Shown: piece by piece, positions 33,365 to 40,606 of the stretch
Layout: each line of letters begins with the position of its first letter
Position numbering within the stretch: position 1 is the first letter of the stretch
Assembly: GCF_012927275.1 (NCBI RefSeq)
Contig: NZ_JABBGG010000006.1
Span: 1-64,000 of the forward strand
DNA from: Massilia polaris
GTDB lineage: Bacteria > Pseudomonadota > Gammaproteobacteria > Burkholderiales > Burkholderiaceae_D
Reading direction: 5' to 3'
Length of the DNA: 64,000 nt
Position numbers and translations under genes: made by a program
Notes under the pieces: model-generated
Databases searched by the model: none
What the model saw: the letters and a program-made list of their open reading frames with translations, nothing else
What the model was told of the DNA's origin: nothing

Positions 33365-33378
33365 GTGCGTCACCGTAC
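33365..33378. promoter_or_regulatory. GTNCG box in the Crp/Fnr gene promoter region
   Basis: GTGCGTCACCGTAC lies between divergent genes. Toward the Crp/Fnr gene TACGCT (33401-33406) follows after 22 bases. Toward the glycine-zipper gene GAGAAT (33342-33337) follows after 22 bases. One operator could serve both directions and would give autoregulation. Confidence 0.8.
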
Positions 33379-33481
33379 ATACTTTCACTATTATTGCCGC
33401 TACGCTGATTGAAATTGTTTGCAAATGTAAGCACTACTACAGGCAAGCTCCATTCATGTACGTTTGTAACCGGTCCGAATT

Positions 33482-34246
33482 ATGTATGAACACACGCATC
33501 GCGCTCGGGAGGGGCCAAAGCCAGGCGCACCTCCAGACTTAGCGCAGTCGAACTGCAACAAATTACTGGCGGCGCTACCGGAGAATGACTTTGCGCGCCT
33601 CGCTCCCATGCTTGAGCCAGTACAAATCGAAGTGGGCGCCGTATTGTGCGAGCCGTCAGAACCGCTGCAGCACATCTACTTTCCGCACGACAGCCTGATC
33701 TCCTTGCTGGGCGTGGCGGAAGGGCGCATGACGCTGGAGGTGGGCCTGGTCGGCAGGGAGGGCATGCTTGGCGCGACGATCGCGCTGGGCCATGAGCTGC
33801 CGCAGGTGCGCGCGATCGTCCAGCGCGCCGGCAGCGCCAGCCGCATGGATAGCGCCGAGTTCCGCACCGAGTTCGCGCGCAATCCGTCCTTGCAGCGGGT
33901 GCTGTACCGCTACACCGATACCTTGCTGGCGCAGGCGATCCAGATTGCCGTGTGCAGCCGGTTCCACGTGCTCGAGGCCAGGCTCGCGCGCTCGCTGCTG
34001 ATCACGCGCGACCGCCTGCAGTCGGACAAGTTCCACCTGACGCATGAGTTCCTGGCGCATGCGCTGGGTGTGCGGCGGGTCGGCGTCACCAAGGCGGCGA
34101 GCGCGTTGCAGCAGCAGGGGCTGATTATTTACAGCCGCGGCAATATCGAGATCCTCGATGTGCCGGGCCTGACTGCGGCTTCGTGCAAGTGCTACGCGAT
34201 CGTCAAGGATGCCGGGGAGGAAGCGCTGTCGAGCGCGTTCGTGTAG
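33482..34246 (+). CDS. Crp/Fnr-family transcriptional regulator (proposed regulator of the GTNCG regulon)
   Basis: 254 residues. The N-terminal cyclic-nucleotide-binding-like beta roll spans about 40-140 (EPLQHIYFPHDSLISLLGVA, TLEVGLVGREGMLGATIALG). It lacks the RxS signature of cAMP-binding CRP and the N-terminal Cys cluster of FNR, so the signal is unknown. A long dimerisation helix follows. The winged helix is at about 185-235 (FLAHALGVRRVGVTKAASAL). The Arg in GVRR aligns with CRP Arg180, which reads the G of TGT half-sites. A GTNCG box with a 22-bp spacing to TACGCT precedes the gene, implying autoregulation. A terminator follows at 34275. Confidence 0.92.
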   Translation: MYEHTHRAREGPKPGAPPDLAQSNCNKLLAALPENDFARLAPMLEPVQIEVGAVLCEPSEPLQHIYFPHDSLISLLGVAEGRMTLEVGLVGREGMLGATIALGHELPQVRAIVQRAGSASRMDSAEFRTEFARNPSLQRVLYRYTDTLLAQAIQIAVCSRFHVLEARLARSLLITRDRLQSDKFHLTHEFLAHALGVRRVGVTKAASALQQQGLIIYSRGNIEILDVPGLTAASCKCYAIVKDAGEEALSSAFV

Positions 34247-34274
34247 CGGCGCGCAGTGCGGCGCCACCTCAGTA

Positions 34275-34298
34275 AAACGCCCCAGCGATGGGGCGTTT
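34275..34298 (+). terminator. Terminator after the Crp/Fnr gene
   Basis: 10-bp perfect stem AAACGCCCCA / TGGGGCGTTT with loop GCGA, 28 bases after the stop codon. The T-run is short. Confidence 0.75.
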
Positions 34299-34384
34299 GT
34301 CATTGCGCGGCGGCGCTTTGCCCGGATCGCGTCGGTATGGAGTTCCCCTGGGCGGGAAAGACGGATTTGCTCGTAGCCAAAAAA

Positions 34385-34405
34385 ACGCCCCGGCAAGCGG
34401 GGCGT
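34385..34405 (-). terminator. Terminator for the BON / glycine-zipper operon
   Basis: ACGCCCC / GGGGCGT stem with seven A before it on the plus strand, so the minus-strand transcript ends in U7. It lies 28 bases after the stop at 34433. Confidence 0.8.
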
Positions 34406-34432
34406 GCTTCAGCAAGCATGCAAGTTAGCAGA

Positions 34433-34654
34433 TCACTTCGGCGGCTTGACCTGGTTGCCGATCACGCCGCCGACCGCTGCGCCGCCGACCGTACCGGCAG
34501 TGCTGCCGCCGGTCAGTACGCCGCCGACCACGGCACCGGCGCCAGCGCCGATCGCGGTGTTTTTATCCTGTTGCGACATGCCTGCGCACCCACCCAGGCC
34601 GAGGGCGACGGTGACCAGTGCTGCAGTTGCTGCGAGTTGTTGAATGGATTTCAT
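34433..34654 (-). CDS. Glycine-zipper lipoprotein (OsmB-like)
   Basis: 73 residues. The lipoprotein signal ends LGLGGCAGM (Cys23). The mature part is almost wholly a glycine zipper (AIGAGAGAVVGGVLTGGSTA, TVGGAAVGGVIGNQ) with a short charged end. OsmB-like lipoproteins are osmotically and stationary-phase induced outer-membrane components. AGGACCC... leader sequence (GGAGGACCCAAG) gives a strong ribosome site. It starts 23 bases after the BON gene stop, so the two form one operon under the box at 35086. Confidence 0.88.
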   Translation of the reverse strand: MKSIQQLAATAALVTVALGLGGCAGMSQQDKNTAIGAGAGAVVGGVLTGGSTAGTVGGAAVGGVIGNQVKPPK

Positions 34655-34677
34655 CTTGGGTCCTCCTAACGTTGGTT

Positions 34678-34989
34678 TTATTTCAGGCGGATGTCGTTCT
34701 TGACCGACTTCACGCCCTTGACACTGCGTGCTACCGAGGATGCGGTTGCCACGCTGTCCGCCGAGGACACAAAGCCGCTCAGCTGCACCACGCCCTTGAA
34801 CGTCTCGACATTGATTTCGGCGACTTTCAGGGTAGGTTCGTTCAGGATCGCTGCTTTTACGCCAGCAGTGATCGCGGTATCGTCGATGTATTCGCCCACG
34901 CTTTCCTGCTTGGCGGTATTGGCGCAGCCGACGACCTGGGTCAGCATCAGCGCGGCCAGCAGGGTCGCTGCAAACTTCAGGTTTTTCAT
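34678..34989 (-). CDS. BON-domain lipoprotein (OsmY-like), copy 1
   Basis: 103 residues. The lipobox is in TQVVGCANT (Cys22). One BON domain fills the rest: YIDDTAITAGVKAAILNEP, EINVETFKGVVQLSGFV, VARSVKGVKSVKNDIRLK. BON domains bind phospholipid surfaces, and OsmY/DolP-type proteins guard envelope integrity. It is a clear paralogue of 43935-44249 (same EINVETFKG and LSGFV core). It is first in the operon behind the GTNCG box at 35086, 97 bases upstream. Confidence 0.92.
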   Translation of the reverse strand: MKNLKFAATLLAALMLTQVVGCANTAKQESVGEYIDDTAITAGVKAAILNEPTLKVAEINVETFKGVVQLSGFVSSADSVATASSVARSVKGVKSVKNDIRLK

Positions 34990-35085
34990 GTTTTTATCCT
35001 CTGTAGTGGGTTGTAGGGCATGCGTTGCGGCGCGGGGTTGCCGTCACCGATGAGGCTAGAGTAGAGCCTGCTCGCTAGCTGGTCT

Positions 35086-35099
35086 GTACGCCAACGCAC
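35086..35099 (-). promoter_or_regulatory. GTNCG box upstream of BON operon
   Basis: GTACGCCAACGCAC. TACTCT (35063-35058) follows after exactly 22 bases on the minus strand. The BON gene starts at 34989. Confidence 0.8.
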
Positions 35100-35129
35100 G
35101 TAGTGCGGACCAGCCATTTCTGATGGGCA

Positions 35130-37193
35130 TCAGCGGGCCTGCCGCTTGCCCGGCGGCGGGGCCACCGGCTTCTGGCGCGCCGCCGCCAGCAGCTTGCCGC
35201 ATTCGCTTTGTACGCCCGGGCCGGCACTGACCAGCGGCAGCAGCGCGGCGACCGGGGCCGCCAGCGTGGCCAGCGCCAGTGCGCCGCCGGCCTTCATCGC
35301 CAGCACGCCCTTGTCGACGCTGACCGAAGGCTGCTTGAACGGGCCGCGCACATACAGCGGGGCGCGCAGCGAGATGATGCGCAAGCCCTTGGTTTTCGGG
35401 TTGATCGTCAGGTGCAGGGTTTCGTCCACCAGGCTGATGACGCCGTCGACGTTGATGATGGCTTCCTCGGTGTCCACGGTAAAGATGCGCGAATACATCA
35501 CGCCGCGGTCGACCGCGAAATCGGTGGCCATGCAGTTGATGCGTACCTGCTTGTCGCCGAACAGCGTGGTCAGCACGATGCTGCCGATATTCAGGCCCAT
35601 TTTTTCGAGCAGCATCTTGCTGACCGTGCCCTCGTCGATCAGGGTGTGGATCTCGCCGTTCGATGCCGCCAGCAGGGTGGCGATCGAATTGCCGGTGGCC
35701 GACAGCGCGGCGTCGCCGTTGACCTGGCCGACCGAGGCCTGCAGCCCTTCGATGGCGGGGAACAGCTGCTTGATCTGCAGGCGCCGCGCGGTGACCTTGG
35801 CAGTAGCCTTGATCGCATTCTTGCCCTGGCGGCCGCTGCCGTCCATCTTGATGTTCGAGGTGAGCGTGCCGCCTGCCATGCCGAAATTCAGCGGCGCCAG
35901 CGTGATCACCCCGTCCTTGAGGATCAGGTGGGTCGACAGCTTGGTGATCGGCAATTGCTTCTCGCGCACGATATTGTCGGCGGCGTAGCGCACATCGGCA
36001 TCGATCGCCGTCCAGCGTTCAGTGCGGAAGGTTTCGACCGGCAGCACCTTGTTGGCTGGCTGGACCGGCGCGACGCCGCGCCGCGCCTTGCTGGCGTTGG
36101 AGTCGGCGCCGATCAGCGGACCGAGGTCGTCGAAATGCAGCAGCTTCGAGCGCACAGTGCCGCTCAGCTTGCCGCGCGGCGCGCCGGTCTGGAAGGTCAG
36201 GGTGCCGCCCAGGTCGCTCGATCCGACCTTGCCGCTGAATCTATCATAGGTCCAGCGGCTGCTGTCCGGGCCAAGCGCGCCGATCAGGCGGCCCGAGGTG
36301 CTGTAGGCCGGCGTTTCCGGCAGCAGCACGCCGATCAGCGGATACAGCCGCGCCATGCTGGGGCCCGCCAGCTTCAGGTTCAGGTCCAGCGCGGCCAGCT
36401 GGGTCGGCTTGGTCAGGGTGCCGTCGAACGCGATGCGGGTGGCGCCCATGCGGAAGTCGGCCTGCAGCGGGTAGGGCGTGATCTGCTGCTTGAGCGACAG
36501 CACCGCGCCGGCCTTGCCGCTGCCGGTGACCGGGGCGCCGTTGTAGGTGCCGCGCAGTTTCCAGCCGACGCCGTATTCCGGGTCGCCCTCCAGCGTATCG
36601 ACATCGGCGGTCAAGTCGGCCTTCGTGATCGCGTCCTTGTAATGCACGATGCCTTCGGTAAAGACCACGCGCTCGAGATCCAGCACCCAGGGCGACTCTT
36701 TCGTTTCCTTCTTGAAGGTCCAGTTGTTCTTGCCGTCCGCATTGCGCTGCAGGTGCACCACCGGCGCCCGGAACTGCAGCAGCGGAATCATGATGCGCTG
36801 GTCGAGCAGGGCCAGCGGGTCGAGCGAGAACGAAAACTGGCGCACGCTGGCCATGTCGCTGGCCGGCATGCCGGCCGGGTTGCCGACGTGGACATGGTTG
36901 GCGACCAGGTGGGGCCAGGGAATGAAGTCGCGCCAGGTGCGGTTGCGCTCGGCCATCTTCCCGGAAGGGCGTTCCCACGACAGCGACAGGTCGCCGGTGA
37001 TCGCAAACGGCCGGCCGATCGCTTCGCTGGTACGCGCGTTCAGCCATGGCCGCGCCTTGTTCCAGTCGTAGGTCAGCAGGACGGCCAGCGCGATGGCCGG
37101 GATGGCGACCAGCACGCCGGCAACGGCGAGGAGGATTTTGGTACGGCGCGTTACCGGCTTGCCGGCGCCGCTGCCTGCTTGAGCTTCGGTCAT
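35130..37193 (-). CDS. AsmA-family envelope protein
   Basis: 687 residues. One N-terminal transmembrane helix (TKILLAVAGVLVAIPAIALA) is followed by a long periplasmic AsmA fold: SEAIGRPFAITGDLSLSW near the start and the AsmA_2 core with repeated beta segments (LDLNLKLAGPSMARLYPLIG, LNFGMAGGTLTSNIKMDGSG) near the C-terminus. AsmA/TamB/YhdP-like proteins are bridges implicated in phospholipid transport to the outer membrane. GGAAGG precedes the ATG at 37193; a 16-residue upstream extension is not used. The GTNCG box at 37247 lies 54 bases upstream with TAAGCT as -10. Confidence 0.92.
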   Translation of the reverse strand: MTEAQAGSGAGKPVTRRTKILLAVAGVLVAIPAIALAVLLTYDWNKARPWLNARTSEAIGRPFAITGDLSLSWERPSGKMAERNRTWRDFIPWPHLVANHVHVGNPAGMPASDMASVRQFSFSLDPLALLDQRIMIPLLQFRAPVVHLQRNADGKNNWTFKKETKESPWVLDLERVVFTEGIVHYKDAITKADLTADVDTLEGDPEYGVGWKLRGTYNGAPVTGSGKAGAVLSLKQQITPYPLQADFRMGATRIAFDGTLTKPTQLAALDLNLKLAGPSMARLYPLIGVLLPETPAYSTSGRLIGALGPDSSRWTYDRFSGKVGSSDLGGTLTFQTGAPRGKLSGTVRSKLLHFDDLGPLIGADSNASKARRGVAPVQPANKVLPVETFRTERWTAIDADVRYAADNIVREKQLPITKLSTHLILKDGVITLAPLNFGMAGGTLTSNIKMDGSGRQGKNAIKATAKVTARRLQIKQLFPAIEGLQASVGQVNGDAALSATGNSIATLLAASNGEIHTLIDEGTVSKMLLEKMGLNIGSIVLTTLFGDKQVRINCMATDFAVDRGVMYSRIFTVDTEEAIINVDGVISLVDETLHLTINPKTKGLRIISLRAPLYVRGPFKQPSVSVDKGVLAMKAGGALALATLAAPVAALLPLVSAGPGVQSECGKLLAAARQKPVAPPPGKRQAR

Positions 37194-37246
37194 GGCGTTC
37201 CTTCCAATCGAGGAGCCCAGCTTAGCTCGATTTACAGGCACTCTTT

Positions 37247-37260
37247 GTGCGCTGACGCAC
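37247..37260 (-). promoter_or_regulatory. GTNCG box upstream of AsmA gene
   Basis: GTGCGCTGACGCAC. TAAGCT (37224-37219) follows after exactly 22 bases on the minus strand; the gene starts at 37193. It is one of a pair of boxes in this divergent spacer. Confidence 0.8.
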
Positions 37261-37296
37261 CCACGGCAACGCTGAGTTTTCTTATCTGGATGATAT

Positions 37297-37310
37297 GTGC
37301 GTCAGCGAAC
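37297..37310 (+). promoter_or_regulatory. GTNCG box upstream of the DUF4398 operon
   Basis: GTGCGTCAGCGAAC. TATAAA (37333-37338) follows after exactly 22 bases; the first gene starts at 37377. Centre-to-centre distance to the AsmA box is 50 bases. Confidence 0.8.
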
Positions 37311-37376
37311 CGAACTTGCATTTGAATCAGCTTATAAAGTTACTACGACATCAATCAACGACACACGGAGAAAAAG

Positions 37377-37754
37377 ATGAATATGGAATCGAAGAATCGT
37401 CTGGCAACGTTGCTGTGCGGCTCGCTGCTGCTGGCCATGGTCGGTTGCGCATCGCAGAAAGCGCCGGCGACCGCCGATGTCGCGGTCTCCAAAGCCGCCG
37501 TTGAAAACGCGGTGAGCGCGGGTGCATCGGACCTGGCGCCGGAAGAAATCAGCGCGGCGCGCGCCAAGATGCAGCGCGCCAGCGCAGCCCTCGCAGCCAA
37601 GGATTACACGCTGGCGCGCGACCTGGCCAACCAGGCCCAGGCCGATGCCAAGCTGGCGCAGAGCAAGGCCAACTCGGCCAAGGCCACGGCGGCCTCGAAT
37701 GCGCTGCAGGAAGACTTGCGCGTACTGCGCGAAGAAGTCGACCGCGCCAAGTAA
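37377..37754 (+). CDS. DUF4398 lipoprotein
   Basis: 125 residues. The lipoprotein signal ends LLAMVGCASQK. The mature part is one long Ala-rich helical hairpin (APEEISAARAKMQRASAALA, LARDLANQAQADAKLAQSKA) as in DUF4398, whose members are small periplasmic helical lipoproteins. ACGGAGAAAA precedes the ATG. First gene of a six-gene stress operon (37377-40464). The next gene carries the same helical region fused to an OmpA domain, so the two probably arose by duplication and may interact. Confidence 0.88.
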   Translation: MNMESKNRLATLLCGSLLLAMVGCASQKAPATADVAVSKAAVENAVSAGASDLAPEEISAARAKMQRASAALAAKDYTLARDLANQAQADAKLAQSKANSAKATAASNALQEDLRVLREEVDRAK

Positions 37755-37817
37755 TCCGGCTCCACGGCGCGCGGCGCGCGCCATGTATCTCCCTCAAAAA
37801 CAAAAAAGGAACTGATC

Positions 37818-38708
37818 ATGAAACATCACTTGCTGAAATCGGCCATCCTGGCTGGTGCCGTGTTGCTGTCCGCATGCAGCAGCGTCCCGCTGACCACGCC
37901 CGTCCTCGACCAGGCCCGTGGCGATTTCATCGCGGCGAACAACAACCCGCAGGTAGCGACCTACGCGCCGCTTGAGTTCAAGCAGGCCAGCGACGCCCTC
38001 GACCAGGCCAACGCCGCCGCTGCCAAGAAGGAAAGCCTGGAAACGGTCGACAAGCTGGCCTATATCGCCAAGCAGAAGATCGCCACCGCGCAGGAAGTCG
38101 CCAAGCAGAAAGCCGCTGAGGCCGACATCGCCATGGCCGGCCAGCAGCGCGACCAGGTCCGCCTGGAAGCCCGTACCGCCGAGGCCGACCGCGCCAAGGC
38201 CGCCACCGCCACCGCCCAGGCCCAGACTGCCGATGCACAGCGCCAGGCCGCGGACGCCGAAGCGATGGCGCGCGCCGCCCAGGCCAAGGCAGCCCAGCTC
38301 GAGTCGATGATGGCCGAGTTGCAAGCCAAGCAGACTGAACGCGGCATGATCATCACCATCGGCGACGTGCTGTTCGCCACCAACCAGGCCACGTTGACGC
38401 CGGCCGGCGTGGCCACCGTGCGCAAGCTGTCCGAGGTGCTGGTACAGAACCCGGAGCGCACTGTGCTTGTCGAAGGTTTTACCGACAGCACCGGCAGCGC
38501 CGCGCATAACCAGGCCTTGTCCGAGCGCCGCGCCAGCTCGGTGCGCGACGCATTGCTGGGCATGGACGTGGGACGCGAACGCGTCGCCGCGCGCGGCTAT
38601 GGCGAAGCCCATCCGGTGGCGCCGAACGAGGCCGCCGGCAACCGCCAGCTGAACCGCCGCGTCGAGATTGTGCTGTCGAACGAAGGCCGGACGATTCCAC
38701 CGCGCTAA
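37818..38708 (+). CDS. DUF4398-OmpA lipoprotein
   Basis: 296 residues. The lipobox is in VLLSACSSV. Residues 30-170 are a long Ala/Gln/Glu coiled coil (DUF4398: APLEFKQASDALDQANAAAA; AKQKAAEADIAMAGQQRDQ). Residues about 180-290 are an OmpA peptidoglycan-binding domain (GDVLFATNQATLTPAGVATV, EGFTDSTGSAAHNQALS, NRQLNRRVEIVLSN). The layout suggests a spacer between outer membrane and peptidoglycan. GGAACTGATC leads the ATG. Second gene of the operon behind the box at 37297. Confidence 0.92.
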   Translation: MKHHLLKSAILAGAVLLSACSSVPLTTPVLDQARGDFIAANNNPQVATYAPLEFKQASDALDQANAAAAKKESLETVDKLAYIAKQKIATAQEVAKQKAAEADIAMAGQQRDQVRLEARTAEADRAKAATATAQAQTADAQRQAADAEAMARAAQAKAAQLESMMAELQAKQTERGMIITIGDVLFATNQATLTPAGVATVRKLSEVLVQNPERTVLVEGFTDSTGSAAHNQALSERRASSVRDALLGMDVGRERVAARGYGEAHPVAPNEAAGNRQLNRRVEIVLSNEGRTIPPR

Positions 38709-38736
38709 CTAATTTTTTAAGCAAGGAAACATCATC

Positions 38737-39276
38737 ATGGAAGATACCAACAAGCCGCTCGGGCACGGGTTCGACGTGGCGGCTATCCGCGCCGCCGCGG
38801 CCAACATGGACGACGGCGCGGTGACGGAAGGCTACCAGGCCGACCGTGAAGCCGTGATCGGCATGCTCAACGACGCACTCGCCACGGAACTGCTGTGCGT
38901 GCTGCGTTACAAGCGCCATTACTACACCGTCAGCGGCCCGAACACCGGCCACGTCAAGGCGGAATTCCTGGAGCATGCGCAGCAGGAACAAGACCATGCC
39001 GACACCATCGCCGAACGCATTGTCCAGTTGAACGGTTCGCCGAACTTCAACCCGGCCACGCTGACGGCACGCAGCCATGCCGAGTACGACGAATCGGAAG
39101 ACGTGCAAGCGATGATACGCGCCAACCTGATCGCCGAGCGCGTCGCCATCGAGTCGTACCGGCAAATGATCGCCGCCATCGGCGACAAAGACCCGACCAC
39201 CCGCCAGATGCTGGTCAGCATCATGGCGGTGGAAGAAGAGCACGCGGATGACATGCGCGATCTTCTGTCCCACTAA
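38737..39276 (+). CDS. Ferritin-like (Dps/bacterioferritin-type) protein
   Basis: 179 residues, four-helix bundle. Carboxylate/His metal ligands appear in the expected pattern: LATELLCVLRYKRHYYTVSG (helix A), EFLEHAQQEQDHADTIAERI (helix B), ERVAIESYRQMI (helix C) and VEEEHADDMRDLL (helix D). The spacing matches bacterioferritin-like DUF892/Dps relatives rather than classical Dps. It would store iron or remove peroxide in the cytoplasm. Placement inside an envelope-stress operon fits a general-stress response. Confidence 0.9.
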   Translation: MEDTNKPLGHGFDVAAIRAAAANMDDGAVTEGYQADREAVIGMLNDALATELLCVLRYKRHYYTVSGPNTGHVKAEFLEHAQQEQDHADTIAERIVQLNGSPNFNPATLTARSHAEYDESEDVQAMIRANLIAERVAIESYRQMIAAIGDKDPTTRQMLVSIMAVEEEHADDMRDLLSH

Positions 39277-39307
39277 ACCACCTTTTCATTCACTCACGGA
39301 GTTCATC

Positions 39308-39652
39308 ATGATCGATACCAATATCCGCACCAACAGCACCTCGCCGTCCGCCCTGAACAGCAACCTGGACACCGTCCAGACCGACATCAAGACCCTGGTC
39401 AAGGATGCCCAGTCGCTGCTGACCGCGGCAGCCTCGCTGACCGGCGAGAAGGCCGATGAAATGCGCGGCCGCGGCATGCAGCTGCTGGACCAGGCCATGG
39501 GCAAGGGCAAGGAATACCAGGGCCAGGCGATGGTGCGCGGTAAGGAACTGGCACACACCGCCGATGTCTACGTTAAAGACAACCCATGGCGCACCATTGC
39601 CGCCGCTGCGAGCGTCGGCCTGCTGGTCGGCGTCATCCTGGGCCGCAAATAA
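39308..39652 (+). CDS. DUF883 (ElaB/YqjD-like) membrane-anchored protein
   Basis: 114 residues. A long amphipathic helical region (LDTVQTDIKTLVKDAQSLLT, KADEMRGRGMQLLDQAMGKG) ends in NPWRTIAAAASVGLLVGVIL-GRK, the hallmark DUF883 C-terminal tail anchor. ElaB/YqjD relatives are stationary-phase inner-membrane proteins that can bind ribosomes. GGAG lies 8-10 bases before the ATG. It is followed by a holin-like gene, the same order as the yqjD-yqjE neighbourhood of E. coli. Confidence 0.92.
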   Translation: MIDTNIRTNSTSPSALNSNLDTVQTDIKTLVKDAQSLLTAAASLTGEKADEMRGRGMQLLDQAMGKGKEYQGQAMVRGKELAHTADVYVKDNPWRTIAAAASVGLLVGVILGRK

Positions 39653-39670
39653 TCAACGCCGGGAGAAGCC

Positions 39671-40057
39671 ATGGACCACACGAACACATCAGTACATGGC
39701 CCCGGCTTGTTTAGCGGCCTGACCGGGCTGGCGAAAAACATTCTCGGACTCGTCGTGTCGCGGGTTGAACTTGCGGCACTCGAGTTGTCCGAAGTGCGCA
39801 ATCACGTCATCGAGCTGATCGCGATTGGCGCGCTGGCGCTGATCTGCAGCTGGTTTGCGATTGCGTACGGCACCGCGATGATCGTCGCACTGACGTGGGA
39901 ATCGATGGGATGGACCATCCTGTTGGTGATGTTCCTGGTGTTCATCGCCATTACCGCGGCGCTGGTACTCAAGGCCAGGGCCATGCTCAAGGAAGGCAAG
40001 CTCGCATTCCCGGAAACGATGAACGAGCTGAAGAACGACCGCGACATGCTGCTGTGA
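39671..40057 (+). CDS. Phage-holin-superfamily (YqjE / DUF1469) membrane protein
   Basis: 128 residues. Two central transmembrane helices (VIELIAIGALALICSWFAIA and TILLVMFLVFIAITAALVLK) lie between an N-terminal amphipathic helix (SRVELAALELSEVRNHVIEL) and a charged C-terminus (NELKNDRDMLL). The pattern and its location just after a DUF883 gene match YqjE. Despite the name, these are stress-associated membrane proteins with no lysis role shown. GGGAGAAG precedes the ATG. Confidence 0.88.
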   Translation: MDHTNTSVHGPGLFSGLTGLAKNILGLVVSRVELAALELSEVRNHVIELIAIGALALICSWFAIAYGTAMIVALTWESMGWTILLVMFLVFIAITAALVLKARAMLKEGKLAFPETMNELKNDRDMLL

Positions 40058-40083
40058 GCAGCTGAAAACAAGAGGGGAACTAC

Positions 40084-40464
40084 ATGGACAAAGACGGCGA
40101 GCTGATCAAGAAGGATGCGGACAGCGCATCGGACCTGTCGGAACGCAAGGCGCGCCTGTTGCGCCAAGGTGATTTTTATCGCGCCGGCATCGTCCAGGCC
40201 AAGGCCCACATCAAGCATGGGGCCAGGCCGGAAACGATTTTTCACAACGCGATGGACCACGCGACGTTCGCGCTGCGTTCCAGGGTGGACGGCCTGCTGC
40301 GGCCGACAGGCATCAGTGTCGGCGCCGTCATGCCTTACGCGATGAGCATCATCAGCTTCATCAACCGGCGCCGGCTGCACAAGCCAGCGCTCGGCGTGGC
40401 GCTGCTGATGGCTGGCGCAGCCTGGTACGCACAGCGTCACAAGGCGCGCATGGCGCACCGGTAA
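40084..40464 (+). CDS. YqjK-position hypothetical membrane-associated protein
   Basis: 126 residues. A charged helical N-terminus (LSERKARLLRQGDFYRAGIV) precedes one or two hydrophobic stretches (VGAVMPYAMSIISFI and ALGVALLMAGAAWYA) and a basic tail (QRHKARMAHR). It occupies the position of yqjK after DUF883 and YqjE genes, and the SxRKxxLLxQ head is reminiscent of that family. GAGGGGAA precedes the ATG. Last gene of the operon, followed by the terminator at 40506. Confidence 0.75.
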   Translation: MDKDGELIKKDADSASDLSERKARLLRQGDFYRAGIVQAKAHIKHGARPETIFHNAMDHATFALRSRVDGLLRPTGISVGAVMPYAMSIISFINRRRLHKPALGVALLMAGAAWYAQRHKARMAHR

Positions 40465-40505
40465 CGCGGCGTCACGCCGAACGCTTGAAATATGGTGGGG
40501 CTTGG

Positions 40506-40542
40506 GCGGCGTCGCAATCGCAGATTCGGCGCCGCTTTTTTT
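40506..40542 (+). terminator. Rho-independent terminator of the DUF4398-DUF883 operon
   Basis: Stem GCGGCGTCG / CGGCGCCGC (one G-U) with a 12-base loop and seven T, 42 bases after the last stop. It separates the operon from the patatin gene. Confidence 0.75.
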
Positions 40543-40606
40543 CTGGAGGGGACGTGTACTTACTTCTGCCCATGCAGGGCATGAAGGCCGCTCACGGGAG
40601 CTGACC

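Noticed and set aside
35208-37325. A 705-codon plus-strand frame opposite AsmA
   Set aside because: Arg/Gln/His-rich shadow of a high-GC gene; AsmA on the minus strand has a membrane anchor, ribosome site and family features.
40502-40606. 35-residue N-terminal extension of the patatin protein
   Set aside because: It would cross a rho-independent terminator and has no ribosome site; GTG 40607 has GGGAG upstream.
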